From: a virus
IMG/VR virus record: IMGVR_UViG_3300032046_000016
Location: 16,905 to 80,904 of that record
Direction: 5' to 3' (one strand)
DNA: 64,000 bases
This document shows positions 22,936-29,545 of the stretch, piece by piece (the first letter of the stretch is position 1; each line of letters begins with the position of its first letter). The translations under genes were made by a program, and so were the position numbers. The notes under the pieces were generated by a model. That model made no database searches. It saw only the letters and a list, made by a program, of their open reading frames with translations, and was not told the DNA's origin.

Positions 22936-23513
22936 ATCGCCTTCAGCCGCGAGGGAGAGCCCTCGTAGCGGTTCGGGCCTCCCCTGTTCTCCAGGTGGGC
23001 CCCGTCTTCAAACCAGTTGGCAAGGTCGCGGCCCATCGCGCGGCCGCGGTTCGTGTGCATGTCGAGGGCGTAGTCGGGAACCTCAGGGTGCCAGCCCTCG
23101 TTCTTCCGCCCCTCGACGTGCAGCTTGAAGTCGTCGACCTCGCGGTTCTTAGTCGCGCGCGCCAGGTACAGGACCGCGAACGCCAGCAGGTCGCCCTCGA
23201 CCACGGGCGACTGCTGGAACTTCTTGATCTGCAGGAACGTGGCCCACAGGCTGCCGACCAGGACGGCGGCGTGAGGGTCGGCCATGCCCACGTCCTCGCA
23301 AGCGATGATGCCCAGCCGCTTCCACACGTAGTTGAAGTAGCCGGACTCCATCATCTCCTGCGCCCAGAAGAGCGCCTCTTCCTCATGGCCGCGCCGGATC
23401 TCCTTCTGGAGCGTCGACACGACCTCGTCGAGCTGATAACCCCGCTTCGTCAGGACCGGCCGCGGATTCGGCGGCATCCCTGGAAGTGGGGCCTGGTCAG
23501 TTGGTCTCGCCAT
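22932..23513 (-). CDS. RarA/MgsA C-terminal-like protein
   Basis: 193 residues from ATG at 23513 with GGAGG 5 bases ahead. RGYQLDEVVSTLQKEIRRGHEEEALFWAQEMMESG, then RLGIIACEDVGMADPHA and ATKNREV match the C-terminal tetramerisation/adaptor part of the replication-associated recombination ATPase RarA. The AAA+ motor is missing. It may bind host RarA or SSB at stalled forks. It directly follows a ParB gene with a 17-bp overlap. Confidence 0.75.
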   Translation of the reverse strand: MARPTDQAPLPGMPPNPRPVLTKRGYQLDEVVSTLQKEIRRGHEEEALFWAQEMMESGYFNYVWKRLGIIACEDVGMADPHAAVLVGSLWATFLQIKKFQQSPVVEGDLLAFAVLYLARATKNREVDDFKLHVEGRKNEGWHPEVPDYALDMHTNRGRAMGRDLANWFEDGAHLENRGGPNRYEGSPSRLKAI

Positions 23514-24369
23514 CTCTGCCTCCAATCGTCTGCATCCGGGTGCGTCTCTTCTTCAGGTCTCGCCGCAGGGCGGCGAAGCCGCGGATCACATACCCTATCT
23601 TCTCGTCAGCCACGTCCAGCTCGTGGGCCAGCGCCTCACCAAGGACGCCCTCACCGGCGGCCTGTGCCTTGTCGAGGGCGGTCACGGCTCGATCGAGCGC
23701 GGCCCGCCAGGCAGCGGCGGCCTTGATCGCCTCCGGCGTGAGCTTGGTCTCGGGAAACATCTGGCCCTGCGTCTCCTCGGCATAGATCACGCCAGCCATG
23801 GCCGCGACCTGGTCGGTGTCCATGGCGGTGGTGGCGAGCTGGCGCGCCGCCCGTAGCTGGCCGTTCAGAGACAACTTCGCCAGATACCAGCCGGCCGTGG
23901 GCGCGAGCTGGCCTCTGGCAATCAGGTGCTGGAGCTCCGGGCGCAGTTGCAGCAGCTCGATGCGCCACGTGACCTGGCTCGGCGGGAGGCCGGCTATGAT
24001 GCCGATATCGCTGGTCGAGAAGCCGCGCTCCTGGAGTGCTGCCAGCGCCTTGGCCTCTTCCATCGGGTTCAGATCCTCGCGGGCCGCGTTCTCGGCCACC
24101 GCCATCACCAGGGCACGGTCGTCATCCGTCTCTGCGACCACGGCCTCGAGGTCGGGCCACTGCAGTTTCTGAGCGGCCCGCCAACGGCGCTCGCCGGCGA
24201 CGATCTGATAGCCGCCGTTCACCGGTCTCACGACGATGGGCTGGAGCTGGCCGACCTCCCGCATATTCGCGGCCAGGTCCGCCAGGGCGCCCTCGTCGAA
24301 GGTCTGCCGAGGTTGCGAGCCGTTAGGTCGAAGCTGGTCAAGGGGGATGCGGACGATGAACCGTCCCAC
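23497..24369 (-). CDS. ParB-like partition protein
   Basis: 290 residues from GTG at 24369, five bases after AGGAGG. Full ParB order: IPLDQLRPNGSQPRQTF, GQLQPIVVRPVNGGYQIVAGERRWRAAQKL, ENAAREDLNPMEEAKALAAL, then an HTH (FSTSDIGIIAGLPPSQVTWRIELL). It could serve plasmid-like partition or gene control. It has its own promoter at 24396-24424. No ParA is seen in the window. Confidence 0.85.
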   Translation of the reverse strand: MGRFIVRIPLDQLRPNGSQPRQTFDEGALADLAANMREVGQLQPIVVRPVNGGYQIVAGERRWRAAQKLQWPDLEAVVAETDDDRALVMAVAENAAREDLNPMEEAKALAALQERGFSTSDIGIIAGLPPSQVTWRIELLQLRPELQHLIARGQLAPTAGWYLAKLSLNGQLRAARQLATTAMDTDQVAAMAGVIYAEETQGQMFPETKLTPEAIKAAAAWRAALDRAVTALDKAQAAGEGVLGEALAHELDVADEKIGYVIRGFAALRRDLKKRRTRMQTIGGRDGETN

Positions 24370-24395
24370 GGTGCCCTCCTGTTGTCCGTGAGTAT

Positions 24396-24424
24396 AGTGT
24401 AGCACCCGACATCGCTGACGGCAA
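24396..24424 (-). promoter_or_regulatory. Promoter of the ParB block
   Basis: TTGCCG (24419-24424), 17 bp ending in GC, TACACT (24396-24401), then ATACTCAC. A member of the repeated promoter family. The leader continues with CAGGAGGGCACC directly before the GTG. Confidence 0.75.
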
Positions 24425-24432
24425 ATTACTCG

Positions 24433-24615
24433 TCAGCGAGTGCCTCGGCCAGCCATGTCCCGGCAAAGCGGGCACTTGGCTACGTGGGTCGTGTGGCTAG
24501 CCGTGTAGAAGTGCTCTAGGGCTTGCTGCACCTCGGCCAGAGTGGAGGCCTTGACCGGCCTGCCGTCTCCAGTCGAGATATGGTAGCTGATCCCATCATG
24601 ATCGACCCTGAACAT
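24433..24615 (-). CDS. Small protein with CxxC motif
   Basis: 60 residues. FRVDHDGISYHISTGDGRPV is a short beta sheet, then a helix (TLAEVQQALEHFY) and HVAKCPLCRDMAG. Possibly zinc-binding. It ends just before the ParB promoter. Confidence 0.6.
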   Translation of the reverse strand: MFRVDHDGISYHISTGDGRPVKASTLAEVQQALEHFYTASHTTHVAKCPLCRDMAGRGTR

Positions 24616-24802
24616 GGCTCCCTTCTCCTATCTGCAGCGCCTCGAACGCTGCCACCGCCTCGGGCTTCAGGTACTCGCGGACGCACGGCCCGCAGATCGG
24701 CACCGTCCTACGTCCGGCGCGGAGGCCAGCGTAGGCGGCGCCACCGCAGATCGCACAGGGCGAAGGCGCCCGCAGAAGCTCAGCCTTCGGTTTCCCTGCC
24801 AT
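24596..24802 (-). CDS. Small zinc-ribbon protein
   Basis: 68 residues from ATG at 24802 (TGATG with the upstream stop). PCAICGGAAYAG...VPICGPCVREYL gives two CxxC pairs 20 residues apart. It overlaps the next gene by 20 bases. Confidence 0.7.
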   Translation of the reverse strand: MAGKPKAELLRAPSPCAICGGAAYAGLRAGRRTVPICGPCVREYLKPEAVAAFEALQIGEGSHVQGRS

Positions 24803-25233
24803 CAGCGCATCCTCTCGTCCCAGCAGCCGTCGCACACGGGCCGGTTGTCGCGGTCCCGGTGGAAGTCCTTGCCGGCAGCCATGCCGCAGATCGAGCAGGT
24901 CACCTGGTGCAGCTCACAGGGCTCCACGAAGGGGCGTCCGCCTATTCTCTCGACCACCTTGCACCCGCACATGGCCTCGGCCAGTACCCTCTCCCCGGGC
25001 TCCTTCTCGAAGAGGTCCACCGGCACGTCCCATATCTCCAGGCAAGTCTCGTTCGTGCAGGCGAGCCGGCCGGGCACTCCAGGCGGGCGAACCTCGTCGG
25101 GTGTGTCGTACAGGTAGTCGCCGAGCTCGCCGTCAATCACCGGAAAGGAGTGGTAGCGTAAGCACGGCTCCATGAACTCCAACGAAGTGCGGCCGCACTT
25201 CGGGCAACGCAGCCCTTCTAGCCACGGCTTCAT
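24802..25233 (-). CDS. Multi-zinc-finger protein
   Basis: 143 residues from ATG at 25233; GAGGAGG lies 7 bases ahead, which favours it over the GTG at 25239. CPKCGR, ACTNETCL, CGCK, CELHQVTCSICGM and CDGCWDERM give three or four metal sites. No known domain order; role unknown. Confidence 0.7.
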   Translation of the reverse strand: MKPWLEGLRCPKCGRTSLEFMEPCLRYHSFPVIDGELGDYLYDTPDEVRPPGVPGRLACTNETCLEIWDVPVDLFEKEPGERVLAEAMCGCKVVERIGGRPFVEPCELHQVTCSICGMAAGKDFHRDRDNRPVCDGCWDERMR

Positions 25234-25235
25234 CG

Positions 25236-25634
25236 TCACGCCTCCTCTCGCCGAATGGACCGCGCCACCTCGCGGGGAAACTTGAACGTCTTCCCATCCG
25301 CTACCCGCTCGGCCAGGATGGGATACGACGGCGCATTCGGATTGATCCCCGTCAACCGGAATCTCTCGCCCCGCCAGGTGAACTCGCGGCCCAGGTCGCC
25401 AGGGTATAAGCCGTATGCCGTCGCGTACCGACCGAAGTCGCGGGCCTCGCGGGTGGCGGCCATACCGTCTTCGTCAATTTCCGCGACCTCTACAGTGAAG
25501 CGAGCGAAGCCGGAGTCAGCGGAAGGGTCGAAGGTCCCGCCAGCTATCCGGGCCCTGACGTTGAACTCCCCCTCCAGCGGCGCCAGGAGCTCCTCGACCC
25601 GTTTCGAGATCGTCCGCGCCTTAGCCTTGTCCAT
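25236..25634 (-). CDS. Conserved-looking unknown phage protein
   Basis: 132 residues. A helical start (KAKARTISKRVEELLAPLEGEF) is followed by a beta-rich body (FARFTVEVAEIDEDG, RGERFRLTGINPNAPSYPILA) and a terminal FKFPREVARSI. The 16-bp palindrome at 25659 lies just upstream of its ribosome site. No family name recalled. Confidence 0.65.
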   Translation of the reverse strand: MDKAKARTISKRVEELLAPLEGEFNVRARIAGGTFDPSADSGFARFTVEVAEIDEDGMAATREARDFGRYATAYGLYPGDLGREFTWRGERFRLTGINPNAPSYPILAERVADGKTFKFPREVARSIRREEA

Positions 25635-25658
25635 CGTCCTCGCTTCTCCTTCTTAATC

Positions 25659-25674
25659 GTCCAGACGTCTGGAC
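25659..25674. repeat. 16-bp palindrome, copy 2 of 3
   Basis: GTCCAGACGTCTGGAC stands in the 48-bp gap before the 132-residue gene. This is the only intergenic copy, so an operator role is conceivable here. Confidence 0.7.
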
Positions 25675-25682
25675 ATTCCGGC

Positions 25683-25868
25683 TCACATCTCTTCCACCGG
25701 CAGCTCGGGATCTACTTGCCAGCTGCCTTCCACAACCTCGCTCTGGCCGGCACCAGGCAGGGCGGTGTCGGAACCGAGGGCGATGGTCTTCGCTTGCTCC
25801 GCGTCCTCGGCATCAACCTCCACAGTGCCCGACATCTGCCAGAGCAGAGGCACCCTAAACGTCGGCAT
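25683..25868 (-). CDS. Unknown 61-residue protein with own ribosome site
   Basis: ATG at 25868 follows AGGAGG by 7 bases. It codes for MPTFRVPLLWQMSGTVEVDAEDAEQAKTIALG..., a compact acidic beta-helix protein. The same frame is open upstream to 26264, so it could also be made as the end of a longer fusion; the ribosome site argues for a separate product. Confidence 0.7.
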   Translation of the reverse strand: MPTFRVPLLWQMSGTVEVDAEDAEQAKTIALGSDTALPGAGQSEVVEGSWQVDPELPVEEM

Positions 25869-26264
25869 CACGCACCCTCCTAACCGCCGCCGGCCGCTGC
25901 TGCTGCTGCCACGATCAGGACAATGAGCCCCGGCACCAACGCCGCGACGCCCACTCCCAGCATGAACCCGAACCCGATGATGAACGCCCGCCCCAGCGTC
26001 ACCTGGAGCTGTATCCCGCGTCTGCCCGCCCCCGTAATCTCCACTGTCCTGCCTCTTTCTCGCTACCGCAGCGGCCACTTCTGGGCAACAAGGACAACCC
26101 TCGCCTGCCCGGAATCGTTGCCGCTCCTCGTCGGTCATGTCGCCGTGCTCCACGCCGTAGGCGTCCCATGGCTCGCCGCAGCGATTGCACACCAGGTCGC
26201 CATCGAACCGGACCGGGCGACCCAGCTCCCGTGCTCTCTTCCCGGCTTCCACAAGCGTTGTCAT
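25683..26264 (-). CDS. Zinc-binding protein whose frame runs on into the next gene
   Basis: 193 codons from ATG at 26264. The first 75 residues form a clear small protein: MTTLVEAGKRARELGRP, LVCNRCGEPWDAYGVEHGD, GEGCPCCPEVAAAVARKR. After that the frame becomes Gly/Arg/His-rich and looks like the wrong frame of the membrane ORF at 25880-26044, then joins the 61-residue protein in frame. A lost stop codon or true fusion are both possible; the N-terminal domain is the supported part. Confidence 0.55.
   Translation of the reverse strand: MTTLVEAGKRARELGRPVRFDGDLVCNRCGEPWDAYGVEHGDMTDEERQRFRAGEGCPCCPEVAAAVARKRQDSGDYGGGQTRDTAPGDAGAGVHHRVRVHAGSGRRGVGAGAHCPDRGSSSSGRRRLGGCVMPTFRVPLLWQMSGTVEVDAEDAEQAKTIALGSDTALPGAGQSEVVEGSWQVDPELPVEEM
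25880..26044 (-). CDS. 54-residue membrane protein nested in another frame
   Basis: GTG at 26044 with GAGG about 10 bases ahead; TAG just before the ribosome site of the 61-residue gene. It reads MEITGAGRRGIQLQ, then a hydrophobic run from about 21 to 51 (FIIGFGFMLGVGVAALVPGL, IVLIVAAAAAA) and a Gly tail: one or two membrane passes. It lies out of frame within the longer open frame 25683-26264. Confidence 0.65.
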   Translation of the reverse strand: MEITGAGRRGIQLQVTLGRAFIIGFGFMLGVGVAALVPGLIVLIVAAAAAAGGG

Positions 26265-26282
26265 TGCTCGGCCTTCTGCCTC

Positions 26283-26330
26283 GGGGGCGGAACGTCCTGG
26301 TGGCATGGGGCAATTTCCGTTCCCGCCCCC
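26283..26330 (-). terminator. Stem-loop after the DUF932 gene
   Basis: GGGGGCGGAACG (26283-26294) faces CGTTCCCGCCCCC (26318-26330): a GC-rich stem of 12 bp with one bulged base, in the gap after the DUF932 stop. There is no clear T run, so termination is likely but not certain. Confidence 0.6.
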
Positions 26331-26356
26331 AGGCGCAGCGGGCCGAGCGACCCGCC

Positions 26357-27562
26357 TTAGCGCACTCTCACGGGCACCAACTCCTTGGCGCCCAGCTCCA
26401 GAATGACGTTGCCGGCCCGCTCGTATTCGATTCTCCTGTCGTACTCGTCGTCGAAAGCCTTCCCTCGAGCGGTCACCGCCTGCACGAGGCCGTACAGATT
26501 ACGGCCTGGATCGACCTCCCTGGTGGGAGCGACGAACTCGTTAAGGATCGCCTCGCGGTCGGCGTCGCTCCAGCCGAACCGCTCTACCACGGCATCGACC
26601 GCCTTCACCGGCTCGTCGATCTTCTCCTCCTGCGCTCCGCGCAGGCGAGCGACCATCTTCTGGAAGCGCTCGCGGTCGAAGCCGGCCTCGATGACGTCGC
26701 GCACCTTGCTCCACGTCGCCTTGGCCTCAAGGGACAGCGTCTCGGTGCTCCAATCGATCAGGCCGTCGCCCTTGCGACTGCCGACGTGAACCTCGGCTAT
26801 GCCGGTCTCGCCGACCAGCCGGTTGTCGCAGACGACGCTGAAGACCAGCAGCTCGGCGCGCAGGCTTCCCAGGCCGACCTCGCTGTTGCTGACGATGACA
26901 CCTGGAACGAGGATGTCGTCGCCTCGGCGGTAGTGCCCGCCTAGGTCGCCAGGCGGTGCGGCGTCGCGGCGGACATCGAACCTCTCGCCTCCCACGTGGC
27001 TGGGCTCCAGGACCTCCTGCCAGCCTTGGTGCAGCGCCTGCAGGTAGAAGCGCTCCTCGGTCAGGTCGGCCCTCACGATCTCGGCGCCGACTCGCTGCAC
27101 CACATCGATCGCCTGGTAGAAGAGGTCGACGTTGTCGAGGGCTCTGTACCACTCGCTGAGAAAGGCGCGCGCTCTGCCGCCTAGCGTGCGGACCATGAAG
27201 CGGCGCTCGCCGGACCGCTGCAGCCAGCTATTCACGTTGACGGCCAGGAGCCCAGGAATCTCGGCGGCGCAACGCTGATAGTAAGCCCCAGGAATCTGCA
27301 GCTTCTCGGCTATCTGGCGGTGGGCCACCGGCCCCACGTCAAAGGTGGGCGACGCGCCACCGATCCCGGCGCCCTGGAAGCTCAGCCGCGGCACCATTCG
27401 CGGAGCCCCTCCGTCTGCCGGCGGCCCTTCCATGGCCACCATCACCAGCTTGTCAGCCAGCACCACGAAGTCCTGCTTCGTGTGGGCCTGCTGATCCAGC
27501 TCCCTGACCAGGTCGGCGATCGCCTCTTTGGTCAGTGCCTTCCTGTGAAACTCGTCGATCAT
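26357..27562 (-). CDS. DUF932 / phage-plasmid-like protein
   Basis: 401 residues from ATG at 27562 (GAAGG ahead; an upstream in-frame start lacks one). The family pattern is clear: VAHRQIAEKLQIPGAYYQRC, VNVNSWLQRSGERRFMVRTLGGRARAFLSEWYRALDN, then DDILVPGVIVSNSEVGLGSLRAELLVFSVVCDNRL. Proteins of this family are common in phages and plasmids and their job is not established. It is transcribed from its own promoter-like site after the ligase gene. Confidence 0.85.
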   Translation of the reverse strand: MIDEFHRKALTKEAIADLVRELDQQAHTKQDFVVLADKLVMVAMEGPPADGGAPRMVPRLSFQGAGIGGASPTFDVGPVAHRQIAEKLQIPGAYYQRCAAEIPGLLAVNVNSWLQRSGERRFMVRTLGGRARAFLSEWYRALDNVDLFYQAIDVVQRVGAEIVRADLTEERFYLQALHQGWQEVLEPSHVGGERFDVRRDAAPPGDLGGHYRRGDDILVPGVIVSNSEVGLGSLRAELLVFSVVCDNRLVGETGIAEVHVGSRKGDGLIDWSTETLSLEAKATWSKVRDVIEAGFDRERFQKMVARLRGAQEEKIDEPVKAVDAVVERFGWSDADREAILNEFVAPTREVDPGRNLYGLVQAVTARGKAFDDEYDRRIEYERAGNVILELGAKELVPVRVR

Positions 27563-27600
27563 GTCACCTTCCTTCCCCAGCCGGTATATCACCGGCTACT

Positions 27601-27628
27601 ATGCTACCCGCCAATCTTTACCGGCCAA
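27601..27628 (-). promoter_or_regulatory. Promoter of the DUF932 gene
   Basis: TTGGCC (27623-27628), 16 bp, TAGCAT (27601-27606). The leader then contains GCCGGT-N5-ACCGGC, a palindrome around a TATAC, possibly an operator. Weaker -35 than the family consensus. Confidence 0.5.
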
Positions 27629-28478
27629 TCATTCTGACGGGAACGAACTCGCACTCCTCCGGCAACTTGTCATCGCGCAGCCTCAAGAGCTGCGGGTGCC
27701 GAAGGGCGCCACTGGTGGGGCTCTGGCCATACGCCTTGACCACGCCGACCTTGCCGATGTAGGAGGCGAGCTGCTCGGGCGGGCCGGTGATGCCGAGCGA
27801 GCTCACCACGACCAATCGACCGTCAACGTAGAACCCGTAGCGCAGGTTCCGGTAGCCCAGCTTCTTCCGGTCCTCGGAAGTCGGCAGGCCCTCCATGTCT
27901 ACGATCACGACGTCGAACTCCTGGGTTCGCTTCACCTTCAGCCAGTCCCAGGAGCGCTTGCCGGCCTGGTAGGTCGAGGCCCGTCGCTTGAGCATCACGC
28001 CCTCGATCCCGTTGTTCATGAGGCACTCGGCCTCGTCCAGGTCAGGCACTCCGAGTACCCGCGACGCCTGCACCAGCAGCGGCTGGTTGGCTTCCCCTAC
28101 GATCATCTCGACCACTTGCCGGCGCGTGTCGAGGGGCTGGCTCTGCAGGTCGTGGCCTCCAAGCCGCGGCACGTCGAAGACGACATACCGCAGCGCCCGG
28201 CGCCAGTCGCCGCTGGCATACGCGGACGCCTCGCCCACAGGAACCATCTCGCCGTCGAGGATGGTCCCGGCGGGCAGCACCATGGCGTCGAGCCAGGCGT
28301 GCTCGCCGGTGTGCTCCATCCCCGAGCGGGCGTATTGCCTGGGGCGGTCGGCCATCACCCACACGAGGCGAAAGCCGTCGTACTTGACCTCCATCGTCCA
28401 GCTATCGTCGCCCCAGGGAACCCGTGGCGCCTTCTCCGCCTGCTGCGCGAGCATCGGTCGGAGCGGCAGTCCTGTCAT
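27618..28478 (-). CDS. ATP-dependent DNA ligase, LigD type
   Basis: 286 residues. Ligase motifs in order: I EVKYDGFR (Lys32, adenylated), III ILDGEM (73-78), IV EGVMLKR (159-165), V WLKVKR (179-184), then an OB-fold C-terminus to 286 with YGFYVDGRLVVVSSLG. This is the size of the isolated ligase domain of bacterial LigD. ATG overlaps the Ku stop (ATGA), so the two are made together and should act in end joining. Confidence 0.9.
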   Translation of the reverse strand: MTGLPLRPMLAQQAEKAPRVPWGDDSWTMEVKYDGFRLVWVMADRPRQYARSGMEHTGEHAWLDAMVLPAGTILDGEMVPVGEASAYASGDWRRALRYVVFDVPRLGGHDLQSQPLDTRRQVVEMIVGEANQPLLVQASRVLGVPDLDEAECLMNNGIEGVMLKRRASTYQAGKRSWDWLKVKRTQEFDVVIVDMEGLPTSEDRKKLGYRNLRYGFYVDGRLVVVSSLGITGPPEQLASYIGKVGVVKAYGQSPTSGALRHPQLLRLRDDKLPEECEFVPVRMIGR

Positions 28479-29281
28479 GCGGCTTTCGCCTTCGCCTGTT
28501 GGACGCTCGCGGTCAGGACGCTCATCAGGTCGGCCTCGGCCGTCTCTTCCCGAGCAGCCACCTTGGTGGGCATCGGCTGGCCCATCAACTTGGCGTCGAT
28601 CAGGGCGGTCAGGGCCTCACGATACTCGTCCTGCAGACCGTCTATCACATCGCCGTCCTGGGACAAGGCGCCAATAAGCTGCTCGGCAAGCTGTGTCTCC
28701 GCATCGCTGACAGCCACTTGCTCGACCAGGGAATCCAGCTCCGCGACGTTCGCCGCCTCGTCCGCCCAAAAGAGCAGGGAGACGGCCAGGAGCCGGCCTG
28801 CGGGCTCCACCACGCATAGGCTTTCCTTGCCCGTGCCGAAGGCCACCTTGCCCAGGCCCAGGAGCTTCGACCGCGCCATGGCGTCTCGGAGCAGGGCGAA
28901 GGGCTTCTGGCCAGCCTTACCGTTCGCTCCGGGCACCGCGAAGTAGGTCTTCTCGCGCCGCCCGATGGGAACTGAGTCGGCAGGGACGAAGGCGGTGAGA
29001 TCGAGGCCGGCACCGCTGGCCAGCGGCAGGGCCTCCAGCTCTTCCGGCTCGAACAAGACCATCTGCTCCTTCGAGACCGGATAGCCCTTGATGATTTCCG
29101 TCTTGTCGGTGATCTCGCGGTCACAGGTCCGGCAGACCGTCGCGGAGTTTACTCGCTGGCCGCAGGGGCGGTGCACCATGTGGAACTTGGCGTCGTTATC
29201 GCGACCAGCTCCATACAGCTTCACCGGCACCGTGACCAGCCCAAACGTGATGGGCAGCGACCGCGTCGCTCTCATGGTCAT
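28475..29281 (-). CDS. ku: Ku protein
   Basis: 268 residues, a typical bacterial Ku size. RSLPITFGLVTVPVKLYGA at the start, KGYPVSKEQMVLFEPEELEAL and VPIGRREKTYFAVPGANGK in the core, and a C-terminal Lys/Ala-rich tail (VQQAKAKAA) that in bacterial Ku contacts LigD and DNA. CGQRVNS...VCRTCDREI adds Cys pairs. Ku rings bind DNA ends and recruit the ligase. The next gene is the ligase. Confidence 0.92.
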   Translation of the reverse strand: MTMRATRSLPITFGLVTVPVKLYGAGRDNDAKFHMVHRPCGQRVNSATVCRTCDREITDKTEIIKGYPVSKEQMVLFEPEELEALPLASGAGLDLTAFVPADSVPIGRREKTYFAVPGANGKAGQKPFALLRDAMARSKLLGLGKVAFGTGKESLCVVEPAGRLLAVSLLFWADEAANVAELDSLVEQVAVSDAETQLAEQLIGALSQDGDVIDGLQDEYREALTALIDAKLMGQPMPTKVAAREETAEADLMSVLTASVQQAKAKAA

Positions 29282-29469
29282 GGCTTACCTCTCGTTCGAT
29301 AGGCGACCTTCCTTGTCGATCTCTTCCTCGTGCCGATCAGACAGTCCGCTGGCGCCTCGCTGATTCGGACGGGCAAGCGGCCTGGCACTAGCTGATACGG
29401 CTCGACTACCGGACAGCCAGGGCAAGACCGGCACAGACAAACGGGACATGGCGTAGCAGATACAAGCAA
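29278..29469 (-). CDS. Small Cys-rich protein leading the Ku operon
   Basis: 63 residues from TTG at 29469, with AGGAGG 9 bases ahead and a family promoter upstream. MLVSATPCPVCLCRSCPGCPVV gives a dense Cys cluster, the rest is basic. It overlaps the Ku start, so it may be a Ku-ligase partner. Function unknown. Confidence 0.65.
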   Translation of the reverse strand: MLVSATPCPVCLCRSCPGCPVVEPYQLVPGRLPVRISEAPADCLIGTRKRSTRKVAYRTRGKP

Positions 29470-29499
29470 ACTCGGTGCCCTCCTGTTGTCGTTAAGTAA

Positions 29500-29528
29500 A
29501 GTGTAGCAGAGTGGTACAGCGTCGTCAA
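29500..29528 (-). promoter_or_regulatory. Promoter of the Ku-ligase operon
   Basis: TTGACG (29523-29528), 17 bp ending GC, TACACT (29500-29505), then TTACTTAAC and a CAGGAGGGCACC ribosome site. Belongs to the repeated promoter family, with a degenerate operator-like spacer. Confidence 0.75.
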
Positions 29529-29545
29529 TAGGTTCGGGAGCGAGC

